DNA of 64,000 bases from an uncultured Micrococcales bacterium (GTDB lineage: Bacteria; Actinomycetota; Actinomycetes; Actinomycetales; Microbacteriaceae). Positions within the stretch are counted from its first letter, which is position 1; each line of letters starts with the position of its first letter. Shown piece after piece: positions 24,465 to 32,814 of the stretch. The DNA lies in assembly GCA_903909605.1 (NCBI GenBank), contig CAIVWH010000015.1, positions 1 through 64,000 of the forward strand, written 5' to 3'. The translations under genes were made by a program, and so were the position numbers. The notes beneath the pieces were generated by a model that worked only from the letters and a program-made list of their open reading frames with translations, was not told where the DNA came from and ran no database searches.

Positions 24465-24967
24465 TGACGACCCAGCTCATCCATGCGTCGGCGGATCAGC
24501 AATGCTGCCAAACCGCTGTCGCTCTGGACGCTGTGGCTGGCGGGAGTGAACTCTTCTCGGCCGGCGCTGCTTGCTGTGTTGCTGACTCGGCTCTTCCAGT
24601 TGCCGCCAGTGTTGGCGGCCCAGCGAACGCGACCGGATGCGGGTGCAACCCAGACGCGAGTGTGACCGCCGCTGTGGCGAATCAAAAGCGCCCATTTAGT
24701 CTCGAGCTCCTCGATGTCTCGGTAGGCGATGGTTCGGCTACTCAGCGGGTTGACGACGCGAAGTTCGGTTTCTCCGAGAACCAACTTGGGTCTAATCCAG
24801 AGAAGTGCTGCGGCGATGGCGACTGCCAGTGCAATCGCGATGGTGGCGGCAACAGCGGTGCCATCAGGGTAGGCGATGGCCTGAGTAACAAAGAGGCCAT
24901 CAAGAACCAGGGCTGCTGCGGCGAAAGCGTAGTTGGACTTGGGTTTAAAAACTTCGACAGTAGTCAT
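24461..24967 (-). CDS. Small membrane protein with PH-like domain
   Basis: 168 residues. Two N-terminal transmembrane helices (about 13-33 and 38-57) are followed by a beta-rich region resembling bacterial PH-like domains: RPKLVLGETELRVVNPLSSR, TIAYRDIEELET and GHTRVWVAPASGR. The function is unknown. It lies on the opposite strand inside the oligopeptide transporter locus, sharing stop bases with the OppC-type gene and starting 48 bases from the ATPase gene on the other strand. The frame on the plus strand over the same bases is Cys/Gly/Ala-rich and lacks recognisable features, so this strand is preferred. Confidence 0.72.
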   Translation of the reverse strand: MTTVEVFKPKSNYAFAAAALVLDGLFVTQAIAYPDGTAVAATIAIALAVAIAAALLWIRPKLVLGETELRVVNPLSSRTIAYRDIEELETKWALLIRHSGGHTRVWVAPASGRVRWAANTGGNWKSRVSNTASSAGREEFTPASHSVQSDSGLAALLIRRRMDELGRH

Positions 24968-25015
24968 GTATCAATCTTTGCAGGCGCGCCTGTGAATGTA
25001 GAAGGAAAGTAACCA

Positions 25016-26662
25016 ATGACTGAACCAGTACTGAAGGTCAAGAACTACAACGTCGACTTCTGGGTCGACGGAGTTTGGTACCCGGCTGCCATCGACATGA
25101 ACTACGAGGTCTACCCAGGCCGCACCCTCGCCATCGTGGGTGAGTCTGGCTCAGGAAAGTCATCGTCGTCGATGGGTCTGATGGGCCTTCTCGCCTCGAA
25201 CGCGCGCACCAGCGGCACGGTAGAGGTCAAAGGCACCGACATGCTCAAGGCCAGCCCAACCACGGTACGCAAGTTCCGCGGAAAGGAAGTCGCCTACATC
25301 TTCCAGGAGCCGATGACCGCGCTGAACCCGGTTTACACAATCGGTTTCCAGATCGTCGAAACCCTACGCACTCACTTCACCATGGGGCCAACCGCTGCGC
25401 GCGAACGCGCTGTAGAGCTGATCACCATGGTCGGCATCCCAGAGCCAGACAAGTCATTCGATAAGTACCCGCACCAGCTTTCCGGTGGTCAGAAGCAGCG
25501 CGCCATGATCGCCGTTGCTCTTGCCTGTGACCCGGCACTGTTGATCGCCGATGAGCCAACCACTGCGCTTGACGTGACCATCCAGGCTGAAATTCTTGAC
25601 CTGATGCGCGATTTGCGCACCAAGCTCAACTCGGGCATCTTGCTGATCACCCACGACATGGGTGTGGTTGCCGACATGGCCGATGAGATTCTGGTGATGA
25701 AGGATGGTCTGACCGTCGAGCACGACACTGCAGACAACATCTTCAACCGCCCGAAGCACCCATACACTCAGCAGCTGCTGGCCGCGGTGCCAAAGCTGGG
25801 TTCGGTAAAGGTTCGCGAGCTCAAGCACGTTGGTTCCATCAAGCCTGAGCCAGTGCTTCGCATCACCGATGTCGACATCGAGTACCCGAAGCGCGGCCGC
25901 ATCCCGGCATTCAAGGCTGTGCAGGACTTCAGCCTCGAAATCTACCCGGGTGAAATTGTCGGTTTGGTAGGCGAGTCGGGTTCGGGCAAGACCACCATCG
26001 GTCGTGCATCGATCGGTCTGTTGCCAATCAAGAACGGAACCATCTCGGTTGCCGGCAACGACATCTCGAGCGGAAACACCAAGGCGCTCACTCAGATTCG
26101 TCGCCACACCGGAATCGTTTTCCAAGACCCAGCCTCTTCGCTGAACCCGCGTTTGCCAATTGGTGAGAGCATCGGCGAGCCGCTGTTCCTTGCCAAGCTG
26201 GCCAAGGGCGATGAGTTGAACCGTCGGGTTGAGGAGCTTCTCGACTCGGTTGAGTTGCCGCGCTCATACCGCAACCGCTACCCACACGAACTTTCAGGTG
26301 GTCAGCGTCAGCGCGTAGGTATTGCGCGAGCCCTTGCGCTCACCCCAGACCTGTTGATCGCCGATGAGCCAACCTCAGCTCTCGACGTGTCGGTGCAGGC
26401 CCGATTCCTCGAACTCCTGCAGCGCCTGCAAGACGAACTGAAGTTTGCTTGTCTCTTCATCACCCACGACCTCGGTGTTGTCGACATCCTGTCGCACCGC
26501 ATCGCAGTGATGCAGCACGGTCGTTTGGTTGAGGTCGGTGCTCGTGATGAGATCCTGAAGCACCCGAAGGATCCGTACACCCAGCGTCTGATTGCAGCCG
26601 TTCCGGTGCCAGACCCAGCTGAGCAGCGTCGCCGCCGCGAAGCACGTTTGGCTGCCAAGTAA
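25016..26662 (+). CDS. Fused double ABC ATPase, OppD-OppF type
   Basis: Energy-supplying subunit, 548 residues with two complete ABC domains in one chain. Domain 1: [40 protein letters not shown], ending in [11 protein letters not shown]. Domain 2: [40 protein letters not shown], ending in [11 protein letters not shown]. The PYTxxLL/I-AAVP endings are typical of dipeptide/oligopeptide/nickel ATPases. It should power the two permeases encoded at 21791-24464. The opposite-strand gene between means it needs its own promoter in the 48-base gap or readthrough across it. Confidence 0.94.
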   Translation: MTEPVLKVKNYNVDFWVDGVWYPAAIDMNYEVYPGRTLAIVGESGSGKSSSSMGLMGLLASNARTSGTVEVKGTDMLKASPTTVRKFRGKEVAYIFQEPMTALNPVYTIGFQIVETLRTHFTMGPTAARERAVELITMVGIPEPDKSFDKYPHQLSGGQKQRAMIAVALACDPALLIADEPTTALDVTIQAEILDLMRDLRTKLNSGILLITHDMGVVADMADEILVMKDGLTVEHDTADNIFNRPKHPYTQQLLAAVPKLGSVKVRELKHVGSIKPEPVLRITDVDIEYPKRGRIPAFKAVQDFSLEIYPGEIVGLVGESGSGKTTIGRASIGLLPIKNGTISVAGNDISSGNTKALTQIRRHTGIVFQDPASSLNPRLPIGESIGEPLFLAKLAKGDELNRRVEELLDSVELPRSYRNRYPHELSGGQRQRVGIARALALTPDLLIADEPTSALDVSVQARFLELLQRLQDELKFACLFITHDLGVVDILSHRIAVMQHGRLVEVGARDEILKHPKDPYTQRLIAAVPVPDPAEQRRRREARLAAK

Positions 26663-26673
26663 TTCACAGGCTG

Positions 26674-26716
26674 AGCGGGCGGGTCAAGGTAATCTTGATT
26701 CGCCCGCTTAGTTTTT
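26674..26716 (+). terminator. Terminator after the double ATPase gene
   Basis: AGCGGGCG (26674-26681) pairs with CGCCCGCT (26701-26708), with an inner TCAAG/CTTGA stem, followed by TAGTTTTT. Confidence 0.8.
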
Positions 26717-26726
26717 AAGAGACGTT

Positions 26727-28457
26727 TTGAAAAGAATCTTCGCCACCCTCGCAGCCGTTGCCCTAATGGGTCTTGGTCTCACTGGCTGCACCGCCGGCTC
26801 ATCCCTGGTTGCTGGCAGCGCCATCTCGATTGCAGAACTTTCGGCCCTGAACAATTTCAACTCGGATGTGCCAGCCAGCGCCGAATCAGAGCAGGCGAAT
26901 CGTGACCTTGCCAACCTGATTCGCCCAAGCTTCTTCAGTCTCGATGCCACCGGCAAAGAGATCGCCAACAAAGACTTTGGCTCGGTCAAGGTGGTTTCGC
27001 AGTCGCCGTTTACCGTTGCATACAAGCTCACTGGCAAGGCCAAGTGGAGCGATGGCGTTCAGGTGACGGCAGATGACCTGCTGGTGTCCTGGCTGGCCGC
27101 ACGCGACCCGCTGAAGGCCGGGTTTGCCTCGGTGGCAGCCAATACCGGTTTGAAGTACACCACTGACACACCGGTCGCCTCAGCCGACCACCTGACTCTG
27201 ACGGTGACCTATGACCACCAGGTAGCCGACTGGCAAACCGCCCTGCAGGTGAACGCCCCGGCCCACATTGTCGCCGAGCGCGCCTTTAGGTTGACCGACC
27301 CTGTTCAGGCCATCACTCAGTTCGAAGCCGCCGTTAGCCAGGCGAGCCTTTCAGATCAGCAGGCGCTGGCCGGCGATTACTTCGCGGCTTTCTCGTTCAA
27401 TGCACAAAACAAGAACAACCCGGGTCTCAAAGTTTCGGCCGGTGCATACAACATCGTGCAGTTCACTCCGGGTGACTCAATTACTCTCAAGGCCAACCCC
27501 TCGTTCAACTGGGGCAATTCCGCTCGTGTCGAGAACGTGGCTCTTCGCTTGTTCTCAGACGCCACAAGTGCTCTTGCTGCAATGCAGGCAAAGGCAGTCG
27601 ATATCGCAAGCCTTCAGGAATCTGGCCTGGCAACCCTTAGCTCGCTGGTCGCTGTTGCCAAGGGCAACGGTTCGAACTACAAGGTGACTGCATCAAACGA
27701 CATCGAGTCGGTGCTGATCAACTTCGGTTCGCAAAGCGTGTTTGCAAATGGCAACAACCCGACTCGCGCTGCGGCCCTGCGTGCGACGATGCTGAACCTG
27801 GTGCCGCGCACCAAGATTCAGTCTGCGATGCTTTCAGACACTCCGGTCATCGACGCACGCTCATGGATTTACTCGAGCAACTCGAACTACTACCAGCCAT
27901 TCGTGCAGGCAAACGGCTCGCAAAGCTACATCGTGCAGAACGCAGAACTCGCGGCCGAGCAGATGAGCGCAATCAGCATTTCGAAGCCAGTGTCGGTTCG
28001 CGTTCTCTATGACTCGACCAACCCGCGCGCAAAGCAAGAGTTCACGCTGCTCGGCCAGTACGCCGCAAGTGCCGGATTCACGCTTGTCGATATCTCCACT
28101 CAGACTCCGAGCGAGACCGCTGCAACCGGCGCATTTGATCTCTACATAACAGCAGTTCCGCTCGGTGGCGAAGACGGCGGCAACCCATACTGGTTCGCAG
28201 GCAACACTCTGAATAACTTCAGCGACGCCAAGCTCGATGCCCTTTTGGTGGCCTATGGGTCGAAAACTAAGCAAATCGACCAGATTTCAGCCCTAAAAGA
28301 CATTGATACCGAACTTTATGCGGCCCAGTTCGGCCTGCCGCTTTACCAGGTGCCCTCTCTTCTGGTTTACTCGAAGAAGATTTCGGCACTGGTGCCGGCC
28401 CCGTATGGCGCAAGCGCCACCTACGGATACTGGAACTGGCAAGTCGCCGGCAACTAA
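26727..28457 (+). CDS. ABC transporter substrate-binding lipoprotein, family 5
   Basis: Second binding protein of the locus: 576 residues, probably anchored to the membrane by lipid at Cys20 of LGLTGC, and starting with TTG 26727. It shares the family layout of the first protein, with KLTGKAKWSDGVQVTADDLL near residue 100 and the ending YGYWNWQV. The two differ enough in sequence to suggest different ligands or roles. It follows the ATPase gene but lies behind a terminator, so it may be transcribed separately. Confidence 0.92.
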   Translation: MKRIFATLAAVALMGLGLTGCTAGSSLVAGSAISIAELSALNNFNSDVPASAESEQANRDLANLIRPSFFSLDATGKEIANKDFGSVKVVSQSPFTVAYKLTGKAKWSDGVQVTADDLLVSWLAARDPLKAGFASVAANTGLKYTTDTPVASADHLTLTVTYDHQVADWQTALQVNAPAHIVAERAFRLTDPVQAITQFEAAVSQASLSDQQALAGDYFAAFSFNAQNKNNPGLKVSAGAYNIVQFTPGDSITLKANPSFNWGNSARVENVALRLFSDATSALAAMQAKAVDIASLQESGLATLSSLVAVAKGNGSNYKVTASNDIESVLINFGSQSVFANGNNPTRAAALRATMLNLVPRTKIQSAMLSDTPVIDARSWIYSSNSNYYQPFVQANGSQSYIVQNAELAAEQMSAISISKPVSVRVLYDSTNPRAKQEFTLLGQYAASAGFTLVDISTQTPSETAATGAFDLYITAVPLGGEDGGNPYWFAGNTLNNFSDAKLDALLVAYGSKTKQIDQISALKDIDTELYAAQFGLPLYQVPSLLVYSKKISALVPAPYGASATYGYWNWQVAGN

Positions 28458-28478
28458 TTAATCAAAGGAACCAAAAAG

Positions 28479-30389
28479 ATGGCTATTGCCTCGCGCTCAG
28501 ACCTGCGCAACGTTGCGATTGTTGCGCACGTTGACCACGGCAAGACCACCCTGGTCGATGCCATGCTTCGCCAGACCGGCTCGTTCAGCGACCACTCGAA
28601 CGTAGGCGAGCGCGTGATGGACTCGGGCGACCTCGAGCGCGAAAAGGGAATCACCATCTTGGCCAAGAACACAGCGATTGCCTACAAGGGCAAGTCGAGC
28701 GGTGGTCAAGAGATCACCATCAACGTGATCGACACCCCAGGCCACGCTGACTTCGGTGGCGAGGTTGAGCGCGGTCTCTCGATGGTTGACGGCGTTGTCC
28801 TCTTGGTTGATGCATCCGAAGGCCCGTTGCCACAGACTCGCTTCGTTCTGCGCAAGGCTCTCGAGTCGAACCTGCCAGTGATTCTTTTGGTCAACAAGAC
28901 CGACCGCCCGGATGCACGCATCGACGAAGTCGTTGAAGAGACTCACGACTTGCTGCTCGGCCTTGCAAGCGACATTCACGAGGATGTTCCTGACCTAGAC
29001 GTCGACGCAATTCTCGACCTTCCGGTTATTTATGCATCGGGTCGTGCCGGCCGCGCTTCGTTCAACAAGCCAGCCGACGGCACCCTGCCAGACAACGAAG
29101 ACCTCGAGCCTCTTTTCGAGGCAATCATGAAGTACATCCCGGCTCCGAAGTATGACGACGAGCACCCGCTTCAGGCGCACGTCACCAACTTGGATGCATC
29201 GCCGTTCCTCGGTCGTCTTGCACTTCTACGCATTTTCAACGGCACCTTGAAGAAGGGCCAGCAGGTTGCATGGGTTCGCCACGATGGCACCACCCAGAAC
29301 GTAAAGATCACCGAGCTGCTCAAGACCAAGGCGCTCGACCGTTTCCCAACGGATGAGGCAAACCCTGGCGACATCGTCGCAGTTGCCGGCATCGAAGACA
29401 TCACCATCGGTGAGACCCTTGCCGACCCGAACGACGTTCGCCCGCTGCCGCTGATCAAGGTTGACGACCCTGCAATTTCGATGACTATCGGTATCAACAC
29501 CTCGCCTATGGCAGGTCGCGTTAAGGGCGCAAAGGTCACCGCACGTTTGGTGAAAGACCGTCTAGACCGCGAGCTCATCGGTAACGTATCGCTCAAGGTT
29601 TTGCCTACCGACCGCCCAGATGCCTGGGAGGTTCAGGGACGCGGCGAACTTGCTCTTGCCATCCTGGTTGAGCAGATGCGTCGCGAGGGCTATGAGCTCA
29701 CCGTGGGCAAGCCACAGGTAGTTACCAAGAAGATTGACGGCAAGCTGCACGAGCCTGTTGAAGACCTGACCATCGACGTGCCAGAGGAGTTCCTCGGCGC
29801 AATGACTCAGCTGATGGCTGCTCGCAAGGGTCGCATGAAGAACATGATCAACCACTCAACCGGTTGGGTTCGCATGGAGTTTATGGTTCCGAGCCGTGGC
29901 CTCATCGGCTTCCGCACCGAGTTCCTGACCACCACCAAGGGCACCGGAATCGCCAACGCGCTTTCGGCAGGCTACGAGCCTTGGGCAGGCGAAATCGTTA
30001 CCCGTCAAAACGGTTCGATGGTTGCCGACCGTGCCGGAGTTGCAACCCCGTTTGCGATGATCGCACTTCAGGAGCGCGGTTCGTTCTTCGTTCAGCCGAC
30101 CGAAGAGGTTTACATGGGCATGGTCGTGGGCGAGAACTCACGTGCCGATGACATGGAAGTCAACATCACCAAGGAAAAGAAGCTAACCAACATGCGTGCA
30201 GCTTCTAGCGATGAGTTCCAGGCGCTGACCCCACCGAAGAAGCTTTCGCTGGAAGAGTGTCTCGAGTTCGCTCGCGAAGACGAGTGTGTTGAGGTTACCC
30301 CTGAGGCAACCCGCATTCGCAAGGTTGAGCTTGACCCGAACCTGCGTGCGCGTGCTGCAAGCGCTCGCAAGCGTGCTAACGACAACTAG
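28479..30389 (+). CDS. typA: Ribosome-associated GTPase TypA/BipA
   Basis: Translational GTPase of 636 residues related to EF-G, implicated in ribosome assembly and stress adaptation. G motifs are AHVDHGKTTL near residue 18, DTPGHADF and NKTDRPDA. The C-terminal part contains the family-specific GRLMK-like stretch MAARKGRMKNMINHSTGWVR and SRGLIGFRTEFLT. AAAGGAA precedes ATG 28479. A shared terminator separates it from the convergent iron permease gene. Confidence 0.96.
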   Translation: MAIASRSDLRNVAIVAHVDHGKTTLVDAMLRQTGSFSDHSNVGERVMDSGDLEREKGITILAKNTAIAYKGKSSGGQEITINVIDTPGHADFGGEVERGLSMVDGVVLLVDASEGPLPQTRFVLRKALESNLPVILLVNKTDRPDARIDEVVEETHDLLLGLASDIHEDVPDLDVDAILDLPVIYASGRAGRASFNKPADGTLPDNEDLEPLFEAIMKYIPAPKYDDEHPLQAHVTNLDASPFLGRLALLRIFNGTLKKGQQVAWVRHDGTTQNVKITELLKTKALDRFPTDEANPGDIVAVAGIEDITIGETLADPNDVRPLPLIKVDDPAISMTIGINTSPMAGRVKGAKVTARLVKDRLDRELIGNVSLKVLPTDRPDAWEVQGRGELALAILVEQMRREGYELTVGKPQVVTKKIDGKLHEPVEDLTIDVPEEFLGAMTQLMAARKGRMKNMINHSTGWVRMEFMVPSRGLIGFRTEFLTTTKGTGIANALSAGYEPWAGEIVTRQNGSMVADRAGVATPFAMIALQERGSFFVQPTEEVYMGMVVGENSRADDMEVNITKEKKLTNMRAASSDEFQALTPPKKLSLEECLEFAREDECVEVTPEATRIRKVELDPNLRARAASARKRANDN

Positions 30390-30402
30390 TTTGTGGTTTG
30401 TG

Positions 30403-30438
30403 AAAAGCGTCGCGCCTAGTGTGCGGCGCTTTTTGCTT
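30403..30438. terminator. Bidirectional terminator between typA and efeU
   Basis: AAAAGCGTCGC (30403-30413) pairs with GCGGCGCTTTT (30423-30433) including one G-U pair. A-rich and T-rich ends allow it to work in both directions. The stop codon of the convergent efeU gene (30416-30418) lies in its loop. Confidence 0.8.
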
Positions 30439-31225
30439 TTGCCGAGCGTAGGTATAGAACGCTGACCGGAATCAGGTAGGCGAACCAAACCAGCGTCTGA
30501 AGCACGGATGGTGCCGGATTGAAGCTGATCAGACCGTGCAGCACTGCCTCGAGAGGCGAACCGTTTGGCAAGCCCGCAGACAGGTCGTAGGTGTGGTTCT
30601 GCAGCGGCAGCGTGAGAATCTCCTCAAACTCTGAAACTGCATAGGCCAAGATGCCGGCCGAAACGATGATTAGAAACACTCCGGTGTAGCGAAAGAATTT
30701 CGCCAGGTTGATGCCGAGTGCGCCGCGAAAGCTGAGGTAGCCAAGCACGGCTGCAAGACCTATTCCAAGCGCGGCGCCGATCACCGGATTGTCACCCTCC
30801 GCTGTTGCGCGAGCTGCGCTCCACAAAAAGATTGAGGTTTCGACGCCCTCGCGAATCACGGCAAGGAAGGCGATGGTCGCCAGGCCGAAGGTTGCGGTGC
30901 CGGTTGCATCGACTTTGCCGCGCAGTTCGGCTCCCATGCCGCGGCTCTGCGATTTCATCCAGAAGACCATCCAGGTGACGAAGGCAACCGCGATGATGCT
31001 GGTCGTGCCACCGATGATTTGATTGAGCCCGCCCTCGACGTTTTCGACGGTCAGGTTGAGAATTAGGCCAAGTGCAACCGAGAGCACCAGCGCTAGGGCA
31101 ACGCCTGCCATTACCTGGGGGACTGCCTTGCGGCGGTCGGTTTTGGCTAGATAGGCCACGAGGATGCCGATGATCAGCGCGGCTTCTAAGCCCTCGCGCA
31201 GACCAATCAAAAAGTTAGCCAGCAT
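30416..31225 (-). CDS. efeU: FTR1-family iron permease EfeU
   Basis: Membrane permease of 269 residues with seven hydrophobic segments. Both REXXE iron-binding motifs are present: REGLEA at residues 9-14 in the first helix and REGVET near 126. In known systems EfeU works with the EfeO and EfeB (Dyp peroxidase) partners; neither is encoded nearby, so this is a lone permease. GAAAGG precedes the ATG. The 97-base region to the divergent PIG-L gene holds two DtxR-like boxes, pointing to repression by iron. Confidence 0.92.
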   Translation of the reverse strand: MLANFLIGLREGLEAALIIGILVAYLAKTDRRKAVPQVMAGVALALVLSVALGLILNLTVENVEGGLNQIIGGTTSIIAVAFVTWMVFWMKSQSRGMGAELRGKVDATGTATFGLATIAFLAVIREGVETSIFLWSAARATAEGDNPVIGAALGIGLAAVLGYLSFRGALGINLAKFFRYTGVFLIIVSAGILAYAVSEFEEILTLPLQNHTYDLSAGLPNGSPLEAVLHGLISFNPAPSVLQTLVWFAYLIPVSVLYLRSAKAKSAAH

Positions 31226-31237
31226 GGTGCCTTTCTC

Positions 31238-31257
31238 GTCCCAGTATCATCTGGGAC
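31238..31257. repeat. Inverted repeat in the efeU leader
   Basis: GTCCCAG (31238-31244), 6 bases, CTGGGAC (31251-31257): a perfect palindromic repeat 12 bases before the efeU start. It could be an RNA hairpin or an operator; nothing in the sequence decides between them. Confidence 0.6.
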
Positions 31258-31265
31258 TTGAACAG

Positions 31266-31296
31266 TAAGGCAAGCCTAAGTTAGGCCAACCTAACT
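31266..31296. promoter_or_regulatory. DtxR/IdeR-like iron boxes
   Basis: AGTTAGGCCAACCTAACT (31279-31296) has perfect 7-base arms and resembles the known DtxR/IdeR box TTAGGTTAGSCTAACCTAA. An overlapping half, TAAGGCAAGCCTAA (31266-31279), reads TTAGGCTTGCCTTA on the other strand. The position fits the promoters of efeU and possibly of the divergent PIG-L gene, which begins 27 bases away. Confidence 0.72.
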
Positions 31297-31322
31297 CGTC
31301 AAGCCTGGCTTAAAGTAGAGGG

Positions 31323-32465
31323 ATGCCAAAGCAAACTCTCAACGCCCGCCGTGTGCTCATCGTGCACGCGCATCCAGACGATGAAAGTCTGTTTACTGGC
31401 AACATCATCGCCGAGCGCTTGGCAGCCGGGGCAGAGGTTTTCGTTTTGACCCTCACTCGCGGCGAGCGAGGCACAGTGAAGCTGGAAGAGCTCAAGGGGC
31501 TTGAAGGGCAACTCGGCCCAATGGGGGCATTCCGCGAGGGTGAACTTCGCGTTGCAATTTCAGAACTCGGCAAAGCGGGCCACGGCACTTTGCAGCACGC
31601 GTTTGCCGGCACCCGCGCCTATCTCGATAGCGGCATGCGCATGACTCCGCTTGGCAAGCCCGCAAAACCTCGCCGGCTCGACGAACTCGCGCTTTCCTCG
31701 GCAAGCACGCCGATCATCGCAGAAGATATCGTGCGGGTGATGAATGCATTCAAACCGGATGCCGTCATCACCTACAACGCGAAGGGTGGCTACGGTCATC
31801 CCGATCACAAGCAGGCGCACCAGGCAACCGCCATGGCTTTGCGCCAGTTTCGACGCACGCGTCGACGCGCGCCACAGTTTTGGGTAATCGCCGAACCTAA
31901 CGAACGTTTTGAAGTCGCGATTGGCGATGCGAACACCGCAAAAATCAAGAAGGCCGCGCTGGAGGCGCACGCATCCCAGGTAACGGTGAACAGCGAAACC
32001 TATTCGGTGGTGCCTGGTCACGAGATTCGCTACGACGCCCCAGAGCGAATTCGTCGTGCCAACCCAAGCCCTTGGGTTTTGCTTCGCCCGGTGCTCACCT
32101 TCTTCTGGGCTGCGCCTCTCGGAATCTTGCTTGGGCTTGCCGGCACACTGCTGCACTCGGTCACGGCCACTACCAAAGACCATTACCCAATCGGGCTGGT
32201 GGTAGCGCTAGTCATGGTGGCGGCGCTAGCTTTGGCGCTGCGCCTGCTTAGAAACAGTCGCGGTGCGCTTTACCTGATGACCGCAGCTTTTATCTCGACT
32301 GTTTTCTGGCTGGCACAGAAGCAACCCGGTGGCGAGGTTCTGATTCTCGGCAACCAGATTGGCGATACCTGGGCTTATGGCTCGATGATCATCTGCGCGG
32401 TTGTCATGCTGTTTCCGAGAATTCGGCCGGGCAGCTGGCGCCGCAGCGCGGCCGGTCACCGTTAA
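31323..32465 (+). CDS. PIG-L deacetylase fused to a membrane domain
   Basis: 380 residues. The N-terminal 240 or so form a zinc-dependent PIG-L/LmbE deacetylase: HAHPDDES at residues 15-22 (zinc ligands His17 and Asp20), RGERGT, and GGYGHPDHKQAH with the third His. This resembles MshB, which deacetylates GlcNAc-inositol in mycothiol synthesis. The C-terminal 130 residues hold four transmembrane helices (from TFFWAAPLGILLGLAGTLLH to GSMIICAVVMLFPRI). In Streptomyces, from memory, mshB, a small four-helix membrane protein and fdxA are neighbours, so this may be a fusion of the first two. fdxA follows here. Confidence 0.85.
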   Translation: MPKQTLNARRVLIVHAHPDDESLFTGNIIAERLAAGAEVFVLTLTRGERGTVKLEELKGLEGQLGPMGAFREGELRVAISELGKAGHGTLQHAFAGTRAYLDSGMRMTPLGKPAKPRRLDELALSSASTPIIAEDIVRVMNAFKPDAVITYNAKGGYGHPDHKQAHQATAMALRQFRRTRRRAPQFWVIAEPNERFEVAIGDANTAKIKKAALEAHASQVTVNSETYSVVPGHEIRYDAPERIRRANPSPWVLLRPVLTFFWAAPLGILLGLAGTLLHSVTATTKDHYPIGLVVALVMVAALALALRLLRNSRGALYLMTAAFISTVFWLAQKQPGGEVLILGNQIGDTWAYGSMIICAVVMLFPRIRPGSWRRSAAGHR

Positions 32466-32491
32466 ACTATTCGCAGGTTTAGGAGCAAATC

Positions 32492-32812
32492 GTGACTTAT
32501 GTAATCGCACTTCCTTGCGTCGATGTCAAAGACAAGGCGTGCATCGAAGAGTGCCCGGTTGACTGCATCTATGAGGGCGACCGCATGCTCTACATCCACC
32601 CAGACGAGTGTGTCGACTGCGGTGCCTGCGAGCCGGTTTGCCCAGTCGAAGCCATTTACTACGAGGATGACCTGCCAAGTCAGTGGGCCGACTACTACAA
32701 GGCAAACGTCGAATTCTTCAGCATGGTAGGTTCGCCCGGTGGCGCTGCCAAGGTTGGCAAGATTGCCGGCGATCATCCGGTAGTCGAGGCCGTAGCTCCT
32801 CAGGGCAACTAG
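32492..32812 (+). CDS. fdxA: Seven-iron ferredoxin FdxA
   Basis: Electron carrier of 106 residues. Cys9-x7-Cys17-x3-Cys21-Pro provides ligands of the [3Fe-4S] cluster, and CVDCGACEPVCP those of the [4Fe-4S] cluster. The C-terminal tail is of the long actinobacterial type. The start is GTG 32492 with TAGGAG upstream. The dapC start is 2 bases after its stop, so the two are co-transcribed. Confidence 0.94.
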   Translation: MTYVIALPCVDVKDKACIEECPVDCIYEGDRMLYIHPDECVDCGACEPVCPVEAIYYEDDLPSQWADYYKANVEFFSMVGSPGGAAKVGKIAGDHPVVEAVAPQGN

Positions 32813-32814
32813 TC

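Noticed and set aside
24464-25012. Plus-strand open frame of 182 codons between the OppC-type and ATPase genes
   Set aside because: Its product is Cys/Gly/Ala-rich without family features, while the minus strand over the same bases has two membrane helices and a PH-like domain. Treated as a shadow.
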